Below are positions 37,990-47,854 of a DNA stretch of 64,000 nucleotides, one piece after another. Each line of letters opens with the position of its first letter. Position 1 is the first letter of the stretch. The notes beneath the pieces were generated by a model, which saw only the letters and a list, made by a program, of their open reading frames with translations, was not told the DNA's origin and ran no database searches. The DNA lies in NCBI GenBank assembly GCA_029204225.1, contig CM055104.1, positions 26,314,394-26,378,393 of the forward strand, given 5' to 3'. The DNA is from Diphasiastrum complanatum (lineage: Eukaryota; Streptophyta; Lycopodiopsida; Lycopodiales; Lycopodiaceae). The position numbers and the translations under genes are program-made.

Positions 37990-38300
37990 CTCTTCCCATG
38001 GGTTATATCCTTTTATAACATGTCCAAAACCTAAATTGCCACTTGGTTTCCCTCCAATATGAAAAACCCTACTATTTTTGGGACTAGATTTAATGTACCC
38101 AACATTCAAATTTGAATCTACTCAAACTCGACTTCTACATTTCCCACACTTTTCAAAAGTGTTTATTCAAATGCTTTTAGACTAATAAAACTTTGAAAAG
38201 TCAAACTCTAAGTCTAATATGAAATTGGCCTCAAATGTGTATTTGGCAATTTTATCAAACTATGACCAATCTTAACTAAACTAGTTGATAATTTCTCACA
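37608..38300 (-). mobile_element. 3' LTR of a minus-strand copia element, inverted relative to 35700-36322
   Basis: On the minus strand it starts TGTGAGAAATTATCAAC (38300 downwards) and ends CTGAAATCTTTCACA (37608). It contains a 76-bp GA tract (37911-37986) at the same place as the CT tract of the plus-strand copy. It carries about 70 bp that the other copy lacks. The polypurine tract GAAGAGGGAG lies immediately in front of it (38310-38301), so it is the 3' LTR of an element extending to higher coordinates. Confidence 0.85.
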
Positions 38301-39287
38301 CTCCCTCTTCAACTAGTTTTAGCTTAACCATAGAACTTTGATCCAACTTTAGAATGATCTCCATCCTAAGTGTAGACCTCCTTTCTAATGATCTAAAGTA
38401 GTTTCCACAATGATATAGAGAATAGTGTCCACTTGGGATGCTTCACTATTTCTTACATCAATTTTACATGTCAAGATGTAACTAGAACATGAAGAATCAA
38501 ATAGAATGTAAATCAGATGGTTCCTCCATGCTATAAACTTTGAACTCTCTGGAAAATTACAGCAACTAAACAATAAATGTGAGTGATCAATCAATGCTTG
38601 CTTGCCTCCTCCATCTTTGTCCTTTCTTGCCATGTATCCACCATGAAACTCCATGAATGAGCCTCAATCTCCATCTTGCCACAAGATGCCATCATCACTT
38701 GATGACTTGGCCATGAATGTAACATAATGAACCTCCAATAGCTTCATTTCCATCAACAAAACCAGCCAAGAATGCTAGTACAAATCCACCATCAAAATAA
38801 TGCTCACCAATGTAGCTAGTTTTACCATATCTTGACAATTTGCACACATCCACATGAACTTGTCTTCACCATTCAAGAAACATGCATCTTGTCTATCCCC
38901 CATCTTCAACTAGATTAGAATGTTGTCCACAAAAATTTGGGAGGCAATTCTTCTTCCAATTGCAAGACCCAACACGTCTTGCTTCCTAGACGGATAGCAA
39001 CTGCAGTAGGAGAGTAGGCCCTCAATGAAGGCTGGTGACCTACATCAATACATTGAAAGAGATCTTCTCGCTCATAGTGTGAAGATCTTAGTCCTATTCC
39101 AAGTTCCAAGCCTCATGCAAATATAAGTCCTCTACATCAAGATATGTCCGAACGAAGGTCGATGCCTATTTTCTCTCTCTAAAATTCGTTTTTCAGCAAT
39201 TCTCTCTCATGAAAGTGCAAAACCCAGATCTGAAAATTAAATTGGCTTTCTTCCTAGAGGGCAAGTGGTCCCCAAGCTCTGATATCA
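38301..39287 (-). mobile_element. Short internal region between polypurine tract and primer-binding site
   Basis: This region is bounded on one side by the minus-strand polypurine tract (38310-38301). On the other it is bounded by TGATATCAGAGC (39287-39276, minus strand), a one-mismatch version of the tRNA-iMet primer site. Only about 1 kb separates them, and I recognise no gag or pol domains. That suits an internally deleted or non-autonomous element. The DNA at 39288 onward begins TGTGAATCC like an LTR end, but it does not visibly align with the LTR at 37608-38300. The two ends may therefore come from different elements. Confidence 0.55.
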
Positions 39288-40115
39288 TGTGAATCCACAA
39301 AATCTTAAGAGCAATAAAGAAATGCATCAATCCAAAATGGGTTATGACCCAGTAAAGTTTGACTAGCTATAAGGCCATAGATCAATATATTATATAGGTT
39401 ATCATCCAAAAACTCACCTTTCTAATTCTTATCGAAATATCATAACCTGTATTAAAGAGGTTGCTTTTCTTTTTCATTTCATAAAACCTAGATAAACAAT
39501 CAAATCATGAGGCCAGTTTTGTTTTGTTTTGTTTTGTTTCGAGGACATATTACTGTCATTAGTTCCAATGGAGCTCACTTAAGGATTAAACAAATAGATT
39601 CAAGAAAACAGGTAAGTTAGCATTCTAAATGTCCTCTACGTGCTTTAAGCTGCAACAAGGATGCCATTTGCCAAAGCTTGTACTGCAGTCCGTATGGAGT
39701 TAAGTTCCATTTCATTTGAAAATCTTCGATGACTAACAAGCAAGTAATGTGTGCGTCTCATCCCTATCAATAAAATTTATGTGATTCAGGGTTCATTGAT
39801 CTCGTATCAAGAGTATTCGATGTGAAAGCTAGATTCCTTGTTTGCACAAGGTGTGAAAGGCAACTGATACTGTACATGCTCTTGGTCAGTTGTAGGCAAT
39901 GTTGTCACTGATATTACACAAGCATAAACCTTAAGCTAGATCTACCCTTTTGCTAAATAAATGCCAATGCCCTGGGAGGTGATAGCAGTAAAAGCTTACA
40001 ATCTTGCATTCACAGTTGCTAAGGTTCATGTAGTAGGATGCTTCTTCAGTTGAAAGCTACTCAACTTTTTGAAGACTTTCACCAGCACACCAACTGAGTT
40101 CAAGTTCATTCTTTA
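39288..40115. other. Intergenic DNA, possibly starting with LTR sequence
   Basis: The first few hundred bases may be the 5' LTR belonging to the primer site at 39276-39287. The rest is the 3' flank of the minus-strand gene that ends at 40116. A small GTTTT repeat lies near 39510-39540. Confidence 0.45.
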
Positions 40116-42303
40116 TTAGTCTTGTTGGTTGTCTGGAGTCTTTTCAGCAGAATCTCCTTCATCTCTTGAGCCTTCAGGAACCACCACCTGGTCAGTGAGA
40201 AGTGTACACTCTGAAGAATTATCTTGCATGCTTGGATCACCGACAGCTGGCAAATCTTGACTTGCGGATTTCTGAGGTAAGACCTCTATGATGCTGTCCT
40301 GACTAAAGCTAAAGAGTCTCAATGCCCATACAAGATCTTTTAAGGACTCTGTGAAGCCAGGATCACCTTTTTCCATTTTAGCAATAGAATCATCAGAGCA
40401 AATTCCTCGCAGAGTTACCAGCAAACTTGCATGATACTGGCAAGTACACATAAGACTCATTAAACGGAATAATAAGATTTTGAGAATCCATATAACAGGC
40501 ATTGGTTGTAGGTATTTTTTGAAAGCAAACTTCATAAAGAGTAGAACTAAAACAGAAAATACAAAGTGGAACAGATCACTAATGAATTAAAGAATTAGAT
40601 AAGCTTCCCAAGTAAAGGATGCTTGCACAGAAACCTGTTGGGTACCTCTGTCAAAAGATCTTCCTTGTAGTCTTTTGTCTTGAATTCAGTCATGTTCAAC
40701 AGTGCATTTCCTTTGGCCTTATAGATAGTAGTCTTCACATCTTTACTCTGCAAGTGACAATTTGAGCTCATTCGAAATCAGTAAGAGCAAAAAATGTTGT
40801 AGCAGTCTTCAACTTCTGTCTATACACCAGGGGCTTGTGAAAATACTCTCCTATCTCTATCTGGACACACATTTCAAAACTTACCATCACACCTCGTTGC
40901 TAAAAAATTAATAAGAAAGAATTTTCAACTACAGATATAAGAACTCAAAAGGCAGACCTTATTGGTAGAAACATTAGATCGAGATTATGACAACCAATGG
41001 GTATACAATACAGTGTCAAGTAACACGTATTGGTTAAAATTTAAAAAAATTGATCGTTAAAACATGGAATTAGATTTCTGTTCCTACATCCAACAGCTCA
41101 AACTTAAGACTGTGATCTCAAACCATTTTTTTCATTACTGCTCATCACCTTCACAATGATAAATGATCCACCTTAGTGACCCTGTTAATGAATTGTATTA
41201 AAGAGTATCGTCCCACCAACCTTTGTGAGGACAGATGGAATTTCACTATCATGACTTCAATAGGCATATCGGCATATCATTTCACAAGGTCTTTGATAGG
41301 CTTAGAACTGAAGTAGGAAGATGCTCCATCCAATACCCACAACCTTATCCCAAATCCCATCCTAAAATAGATGTATGGAAAAATAGTCGTGAAGGCCCAA
41401 AAAACTATGGAAAATATGGTTTACAAAAATGAGAGTGAGAAAATATATATAAGGAAGCAGAGGAGCTAGACAAGGTATTAATCGTGCAAAGCACCAACAA
41501 ATGCAGGGTTCATTGTCTAGTTGAAGACAAAGAATCCACCCAATAGTCTGGCAACTTGTGTAGCAAACAAGAATAAAAAAATCTGATCTAAGAATGTATG
41601 CAGGGAAGGAGAATACAGAGGTAAATCTGATCTAAGAATGTATGCAGGGAAGGAGAATACAGAAGTAGAGAATAAAAGCAGCAGAATAACATTCTAAACT
41701 ACACCAATAAGGTGCATACATTCGAAAAATCAACAAACATATCTGTAATCAGTCTCTCACAAATATTTGCTTGCATAAGTGGAGGGGTGCCAACTTTTGA
41801 ACACGGCTAGCCCACATCAACATACCCATTACGGAGTAGCTCAAAAATCCAAAATTATCATTTTCCCCCTTCTTTGGGTGTTGCCCTGTCTCATGTCCTT
41901 ACGATGGCTAGCACACACCAACATTACTACTAATTTGTGAAAATAGCTCAAAAAAGGTTAATTCATAATTAAGATTGACAAGAATTTGACGTTTTTTATT
42001 TTGAGCAACACTTATTAGATTTTTCATGCATAGTGTAGCATCACTGATAGATAACTTTTGCACATTAATGATTTGAAGCCACTAGATTATCTTCTAAATG
42101 ACCAAGCCTAACCCAAGAAGCTTCATCAAAGGACATCTACATACCTTGTCAAATGTCGGGGGATAACATGGCTCAGGAATTTCCAATAGACGAAAAATGC
42201 AAGTTGTTGAGTCTACATGTGAGTTCCATTTGCTACTTGCCAAACCAAATGTAGGAGTAGCTAATGCCATGTCATAACATGTAGCTTTTTCCACTTCGGC
42301 CTC
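40116..42303 (-). CDS. 3' part of an unrecognised multi-exon gene
   Basis: Minus-strand exons that fit by splice sites and phase are 42303-42145 (53 codons), 40899-40885 (15 bp), 40747-40646 (34 codons) and 40436-40116 (106 codons plus TAA). All junctions are phase 0 with GT-AG borders, giving at least 198 C-terminal residues. Recognisable stretches are C-I-F-R-L-L-E-I-P-E-P-C-Y-P-P, K-A-K-G-N-A-L-L-N-M-T-E-F and L-R-G-I-C-S-D-D-S-I-A-K-M. The last 50 residues are acidic and likely disordered. I do not recognise the family. The sequence is not transposon-like, and the clean exon phases suggest a host gene. Upstream exons would lie above 42.3 kb, where microsatellites and transposons intervene, so the gene may be cut off from its 5' half or have very long introns. 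The 15-bp exon is the least certain part. Confidence 0.6.
41579..41666. repeat. Tandem duplication, 44 bp x 2
   Basis: Adjacent copies at 41579 and 41623, starting AAATCTGATCTAAGAATG, with one difference seen. They lie in an intron of the minus-strand gene. Confidence 0.92.
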
Positions 42304-42307
42304 CTAT

Positions 42308-42384
42308 CATAACTAGCAAAGAACAATAATAGTTAATCCTAAAAGACAACATAAAAGACAACTAAAAGACAATATATTACTTGT

Positions 42385-42421
<37 letters not shown>

Positions 42422-42500
42422 ATAACTAGCAAAGAACAAGAATAGTTAATCCTTCTTCAAGGTAAGGGACTAGGAACCTAAAAGACAATATATTACTTGT

Positions 42501-42548
<48 letters not shown>
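42308..42548. repeat. Duplicated unit ending in a (CT)n tract
   Basis: Each unit begins CATAACTAGCAAAGAACAA, contains AAAGACAATATATTACTTGTG, and ends in a CT tract (42386-42419 and 42502-42548). The middle of the second unit carries extra sequence. The microsatellite was therefore duplicated together with its flank. Confidence 0.85.
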
Positions 42549-42552
<4 letters not shown>

Positions 42553-42639
42553 ACTTTTACATGCCCTTCCCCTTAAGTTGGTCCCTCATAGGAACAGTCA
42601 TAGTAGAATGATACATGTATCTCATAGATTGATAATCAG

Positions 42640-42900
42640 ATGATCTTAAAAATAATTGAAGCTCAAAAAAGTTGGTTGGAGTTCATTGTCCAAAATAGCT
42701 CCAACCATCTAAATCCCCTCTTGGGATATGATATGGCCTAAGTAAATAGCTCAAACTTTGATTTTTGAGCGTATAGTTGATGCTCTCTAACTACCTAAAA
42801 TGCCTTTCTTTGATGTTCTAGGTGCTCTCTTTTGGAATTATTGTAGACGAGGATATTGTCTTGAAAGACTACCACAAGCTCCCCTAAAATGTTCTGAGGC
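42640..42900 (-). pseudogene. Ty3/gypsy reverse transcriptase scrap
   Basis: Minus-strand reading of about 42900-42795 gives L-V-V-V-F-Q-D-N-I-L-V-Y, then E-H-L-E-H. This is the gypsy RT active-site region with F-x-D-D changed to F-Q-D-N. It is followed by a decayed L-Y-A-x-K-S-K-F-E-L block. The similarity stops sharply at about 42900, where plus-strand hAT sequence starts. Confidence 0.7.
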
Positions 42901-43785
42901 TCGTTGATTGCGAGGGGTGCACGATGGGCCTCATATACGAGTTCATGGACCGCATACGCGAGTCTCTCGCGCGTTCCGATCTGGACGCGGCCAGGTATAC
43001 CTTTTTCTGTCTCACGAGCTTCTTTCCATTCGCACTCTATTTCATGTTGGTGCCGCAGCACGCAATTATGTAATTGTTGCCTCCACATGGTATGTTCCAC
43101 AGGTTGGCGCCTATCAGGCGGCCGATTCACAGCGTAGCCCACATACTTCATCCGTTGTGGCAGAGCGACCGACAATACAGAGATAGGGAGCTGCGTGCGG
43201 ACTGGTTCACATACATCCGCCTCCTGGACAGCAACCCTCTTTACCACAGCGAGCTCGAGGATCAGAGGCTGAGGTTCAGGTATACTCTTGCTCTACTCCT
43301 GCCCACCTTTGCATGGTGTTCAACTTCCCTTTGCTTGCTCGATACAACTCACGCACATTGTTGCTCAATTTCAGGCACGCCCTAGGGCTGTTTGGCGAAG
43401 ACCTTGCTCGCATGCGAGGTAACAGGCTTAGGCCTGTATCATGGTGGGAGAGGTACGGTGCTGCACAGATAGAGCTGCAGAGGCTCACATTCCGAGTCCT
43501 GTCACAGGTATGTTTTCTAATCCGCTAGTTCCATTCATCTAAACAGTTTCCACATTGTCTCTATAAGGCCGCAACTCACTTAACTAACTGTCAATTAATG
43601 CAGGATTGTTCTGCCTGCGTGTGTGAGCGGAACTAGTCAGCGTTCAGCCTTGTTCACATGAACAAGCGGAATCGCTTCACGCAGGAGTGGTGCAATGACT
43701 TGGTGTACTGCAACACCAACACCAGGGTGGTTCGACGCATCGCAGACATCAAGAGTGCAGGAAGCGCAAGCGCCCTACTGTTGCA
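42900..43785 (+). pseudogene. hAT copy A, C-terminal half of transposase (inverted)
   Basis: Plus-strand exons 42900-42994, 43103-43279, 43375-43507 and 43604-43785 have GT-AG borders at the same relative positions as in copy C. The translation contains G-L-I-Y-E-F-M-D-R-I-R, then P-I-H-S-V-A-H-I-L-H-P, then W-W-E-R-Y-G and L-Q-R-L-T-F-R-V-L-S-Q. The dimerisation motif C-E-R-N-x-S-A-F follows, with the conserved Trp replaced by TAG, and then N-K-R-N-R-F. It is the second half of a DUF659/hAT transposase, on the strand opposite to its first half (43864-45290). Confidence 0.85.
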
Positions 43786-43863
43786 GGTATATTTCTATGC
43801 TCTATCGTTTTGCTTTCATGCTATAGCAGGCAATCAGTTTAATGCCCTAAGGTTGCTTCGTGT

Positions 43864-45285
43864 AGCCGCTCGAGCATGATAAACTGGTAGGTGAAGCGCG
43901 TGGGAGCAGGCTTCTTCAAATCCAGCCTACATTGCAAATTGAAATACCACACACCAAAACGCATTTGCAATCGTAAACCCTAACCCCTAGAATTATGCGT
44001 GTGCAATGGAACTGTAAATGAGCTTAAAAATAAGTAGCATCTTACCTGCTGAATGTGAGGAAAAGGGCAGTGGTGCGGCGCTTGTGTGTGATGAAGTCCA
44101 CAATCGCAAGTGCCTTATTAAGAAGCTCACTGACCCAAGGTAGATGCCCGATGAAATGCAGGAGGAGGTCCAGTGAGTGTGCGGCACATGGAGTCCACAC
44201 AATGGAGGGATACTCTGCCATAAGAAGATCCCCCATACCGTGGCAATTGGACGCATTGTCCGTCACAACCTATCGCCAACAGTTGATTAAAAAAAAGTAC
44301 AGCTTGAAAACACATTGCAATCAATAGAAACTAATGAAACCTTTGTTAACACATTTGCGCAGTAAATGATCAAGCAACCAATGAAAGAACTAGTACCTGG
44401 ACAATGTGTTGTGGCCCAACCTCATGTATCGCCTGGCGAATGATGTCATAGATGTGCTCTGTCGTGTGCACTCTCTCTGCCTCAGAGGCATCGGAGGAAC
44501 ATGGAACCGTAGCAGCTGGACACAATGATGTTGATGAGTAGACGTTTACGACGATCAGTCCACCCATCAGCCATGATGGAACAACTGTAACTATCCCAGC
44601 CCTTGTGCAATGCGGCTAGTCTCTCTTTGACCTCGGCAACCCGCCCCTGGAGCAAAGGGCCGCGAAGCGCGTCGGCTGAGGGTGGTGTGTAGCTGGGCCC
44701 GCAAACTGCAATCTTCGAGACTGCCTCTCGAAAGTTGCGGGATGAGGCCATGATGAAGGGGAGGTTCAGGTCATAGAACATCTGTGCTATGGTCCTGGTG
44801 GCCTCCCTGTGCGGTCCCGCTCTAAGAGATCCCGGTATGGTGGTCTGTCTGGTGCCTTGGAATGTGCATGGCTGAGAGGATGCAGATGGACGGTGCAGCT
44901 CTAGAGGTGGTGGCATAGCTGCAGGTGCGGAAATGGAGGCTGTGGATCCATGGGGAGTACTAGCGGACGGGGTGGCGGAGGCGGAGGCGGGGGCGGTGGC
45001 AGGGGTGATAGTGAGTGCACCAGTGGAAGGGGTCTCCGTGGCATCTGTGGATGGCTCACCGGCCTCAGCACCTGGCTCAGCATATGTCTCGAGAATGCGA
45101 GCCCTCTCCGCAGGGGGGATGGATGTACAAGGCCGATCCCGTAGTGTCCCCCTGTGGGTCGGGTACACAATCCTCCCAAATGTGCTCGGACCCGAGAGGC
45201 GTTCCCAGCCAACTCTTTCCTACAAAAAGGGCAACGCCACTTTCTGTCGGGCAACAATCCCACCTCGTCCCAAATGGGAGAAGCG

Positions 45286-45290
<5 letters not shown>
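43864..45290 (-). pseudogene. hAT copy A, N-terminal half of transposase
   Basis: The minus-strand ATG is at 45290, directly below a CT tract. A BED-type zinc finger follows, W-R-C-P-F-C...V-R-A-H-L (about 45240-45180), then a frame change and a Pro/Thr-rich linker. The DUF659 region (about 44790-44480) contains L-N-L-P-F and S-I-M-A-D-G-W-T-D. After an intron, 44270-44042 reads V-T-D-N-A-S-N-C...P-C-A-A-H-S-L-D-L-L. A final exon near 43925-43864 gives L-K-K-P-A-P-T-R-F. The coding sequence stops there, and the matching C-terminal half lies inverted next to it. One frameshift near the BED finger makes it non-functional. Confidence 0.88.
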
Positions 45291-45369
<79 letters not shown>

Positions 45370-45551
45370 GCACACACAAACCCAATATCTCTCTCTCTCG
45401 CTCTCTTGCACCCTAAGCCCTAAACCCAAGCACCCACACCCTAAACCTAAACTCACACACACACATCAAGTCATACACACACACACACACACAAATCCTC
45501 TCTCTCACTCACTCATACACACACACACACAAATTCTCTCTCTCACTCACT

Positions 45552-45583
<32 letters not shown>

Positions 45584-45709
45584 CCTCAAACACACACACA
45601 AATCACCACACACACACACAAACCATCACACACACACATGCACACACACACATCACCATCTTTCACACACACACACACAAATCACAACACACGCACACGC
45701 TCTCTCTCT

Positions 45710-45766
<57 letters not shown>
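45291..45766. repeat. Complex (CT)n/(CA)n microsatellite block
   Basis: The block holds a CT tract (45291-45322), then (CA)n (45323-45368), then mixed ACACAC, CTCTCT and CCCTAAA words, and finally another CT tract (45711-45766). It occupies the 5' leader position of hAT copy A. Long Ser-Leu/Thr-His open frames across it are repeat artefacts. Confidence 0.95.
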
Positions 45767-45768
<2 letters not shown>

Positions 45769-45922
45769 GCACGGGGTAGCGCAGTCTGCTGCCCTGCGGC
45801 CTGTTTTCCTGTTTTTTTTTTTTAAATGAATCCGGGTCCCGGACACTCATCCGGGACCCGGACGCGTCCAGCTTAAAAATAAAAATGCATGCATCTGGCT
45901 CGGACGCGCATTTATGATATAT
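45767..45922. other. Probable right terminus of hAT copy A
   Basis: GC-rich DNA with GGACGCGTCC, GGGTCCCGGA and CGGACGCGC words. It ends ATTTATG at about 45916, followed by ATATAT. By analogy with copy B, whose transposase-side end reads CTATG then ATATAT, this may be the end of copy A. No 8-bp duplicate at the other end can be checked. Confidence 0.4.
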
Positions 45923-46122
45923 CATAGTTCCCGTGAACCGTGGACGGTTCACCATGATTCTTGGAACCCTATGGTTCACCAAGTCTAGTTTAGTGAACCG
46001 TGGTAATTAATAAATTTTTTTTTTAGGGGTTTTGCGGGGTAAAGGGCTAAAAAAAAAAAATTAATTAATTAATCACTGTACGGTTCTTGGGACCCACGGT
46101 TCTAAGAACTGTGGGTTCTATG
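45923..46122. mobile_element. 200-bp MITE-like element (GGTTC/GAACC type)
   Basis: It begins CATAGTTCCCGTGAACCG and ends GTGGGTTCTATG, giving an imperfect terminal inverted repeat (CATAG...CTATG). It is rich in GTGAACC/GGTTCAC words inside and flanked by AT dinucleotides on both sides (TGATATAT left, ATATATAT right). It has no coding capacity. The CATAG/CTATG ends and AT flanks resemble those of hAT copies B and C, which suggests a non-autonomous relative. Confidence 0.6.
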
Positions 46123-46138
46123 ATATATATATATATAT

Positions 46139-46356
46139 CAGACATGAGGTGGTCTGGGCCGTTTTGCCCACGTCCGCGTCTATTTTATTATTTTTTTTTT
46201 GAAAAATTAAAAAAAAAAAACAGATGCGTCCAGGGGTCCGGACGCAATTTTTTTTTTAAAAAACAAAACTTTAAAAAAAATTTATAAAAAAAAAAATCGG
46301 ACGCGTCTGGACGCGGACGCACCCCTGGCGCGTCCGATGCCATGTGTCACATGTCT
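46139..46356. mobile_element. 218-bp MITE-like element (GGACGCGTCC type)
   Basis: It begins CAGACATGAGG and ends TCACATGTCT, giving terminal inverted AGACATG. ATATATAT lies on both sides (46131-46138 and 46357-46364), consistent with an 8-bp target duplication. Inside are GACGCGTC/GGACGC words shared with the 45.8-45.9 kb region. No coding capacity. Confidence 0.55.
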
Positions 46357-46571
46357 ATATATATCATGGTACCCCATGGTACCGCCATTATGGTGCCGGC
46401 CTCAGACCCGCAGTACCAGGGCGACACCATAATAATAATATTTTTTATTATTTATTTATTATTATTTTTTTTAAAAAACCCGTTTTACTAGGGTAATTTA
46501 GGGTAAAAAATTTTGAAAAAAAGCGTCAGGGTTTAGAAAAAAGGGGGGACTGTACAGAGGGACTGTACAGG

Positions 46572-46827
46572 GGGCACTGTGGGGGACTAGACCTTGGGGT
46601 CAATGGGAGTGCAGCATGTGGGGGAGCAGCAAATCCGGACAGGTACACCGTCACATGGGCACTGTGGGGGAGCAGACCACGGACCCAATCGGAGTGCAGC
46701 ATGTGGGGGAGCAATTGATGGGGCAGGTACAGTAGCACATGGGCACTGTGGGGGGAGCAGGCCATGGGGCCAATGGGAGTGCAGCACGTGGAGGAGCAAC
46801 AAATGGGGACATGTACAAGGGCACATG
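46572..46827. repeat. 85-bp subterminal tandem repeats x3 (copy B)
   Basis: Units start at 46572, 46657 and 46741, each opening GGGCACTGTGGGGG and containing GGAGTGCAGCA and ATGTGGGGGAGCA. Copy C has the same array. Arrays close to element ends are a known site of transposase binding in hAT and CACTA elements; that use here is inference. Confidence 0.85.
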
Positions 46828-46991
46828 GATGGATCATCAACAACTGCCATGGGGGAACAGGCTGTGGGGTTAAATAGGCACTCACGAGGCTGTGAGAGGC
46901 TGTGAGAGAGAGGTTGTGAGAGGCATTGTGAGAGGCTGTGAGAGCCAGTGAGAGCCAGTGAGAGCCAGTTCGAGAAACAGGGTGTCGTGAG

Positions 46992-47357
46992 ATGGCAGAG
47001 CGCATACCACCAAGGCCTGAGGGCGAAGCCAGGAGGAAGCTCGAGGAAGATGTCCGAAGGCACAACGAAAGGCATCGGAAGCAAGAGGCAGACATTGCAG
47101 AGATGCTGTGACAGACTCGACAGAGAAATCCGGAGCCGGAGCACCCAGCCCCCGCTGTGCCCCCCGCCCCCGCTGTCGAGCTGGATTTGGATGAGCAGAT
47201 CGGAATGAACTTCACACGACGGCAGCTCATCATGGTGAAGGAAAGAGCTGCCCACCGTCGGGCTAACCAGGAGGCAGCTCGGGCTAACCGGGAGGCAGAG
47301 CGAGAGCGACAGAACAATGCACCTGACGAGGGCAAGGAGTCTGTGGAGGATCCGTAG
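46992..47357 (+). pseudogene. Companion charged protein of hAT copy B (nonsense mutation)
   Basis: The frame starts at ATG 46992 (M-A-E-R-I-P-P-R-P-E-G-E) and ends at TAG 47355-47357, with one in-frame TGA at 47109-47111 where copy C has CGA (Arg). Apart from that stop it would encode 121 residues. These are an Arg/Glu/Lys-rich helical N-terminal third, a Pro-Ala linker, then F-T-R-R-Q-L-I-M-V-K-E-R-A-A and a charged tail ending V-E-D-P. I do not recognise the family. It lies between the subterminal repeats and the 3' end of the transposase gene, convergent with it. Conservation of the same frame in copy C argues it was once a real element gene. Confidence 0.65.
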
Positions 47358-47854
47358 GAATGTTTAGAATGGATAGGATCCAGCCGTATGTGGCTGGCTG
47401 TTGTTATGTAGTTTTCGGCAGAGATGAGGCAACCTTTAGTGTTTAACACAGTGTAAAGAACAGCCCCAGCCGTATGTGGCGAGATACGTATTGTTATTTT
47501 GACACCACTGTTGAATTAATGTTCAATGTGTTTTTTGTGCAATGCATGCCTGGTGTAATGTAGTGTAATATGTGTGTTTATGAAATGCTATCAAGGGGGT
47601 TGTATTTCTGTGTTGTGCATCTACTATCAATCTCTGCAGTTGAAACTAACTAAAAATACGCACATACCATTCGAAATAAAATTGAAAACAGAGCATCACA
47701 ATTACAAATTGACAAATACACAATGTGCAGCGAATAGAGTACGTCCAACATTGGATATAATATGGAAAATGGTCTGAATACAGTGTTCGACCATCTGGCC
47801 GCCAAACATGGAACATGATATCAAATTGCTAAAAATAAAATAACAGAGCTACAA
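47358..47854. other. Convergent intergenic spacer of hAT copy B
   Basis: About 500 bp lies between the two convergent element genes. It is AT-rich, with GTGTAATATGTGTG-type words, and is closely matched in copy C (59488-59988). It presumably holds both 3' untranslated regions. Confidence 0.6.

Noticed and set aside
39288-39900. 5' LTR matching the 37608-38300 LTR
   Set aside because: The primer site and TGTGAA start fit, but the sequences do not align by eye beyond the first bases, so pairing was not claimed.
45411-45460. CCCTAAA words resembling plant telomere repeat
   Set aside because: Only a few interrupted copies within a microsatellite block; not a telomeric or interstitial telomere array.
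44933-45829. 298-codon plus-strand frame rich in Ser-Leu and Thr-His
   Set aside because: It is a translation of the CT/CA microsatellites antisense to hAT copy A.
46526-47449. Long minus-strand open frames over the subterminal repeats (also 58692-59447)
   Set aside because: They exist in both copies but are Cys/Pro/Ser/Leu-rich translations of the 85-bp repeats, and overlap the companion gene on the other strand. No domain is visible; treated as shadows.
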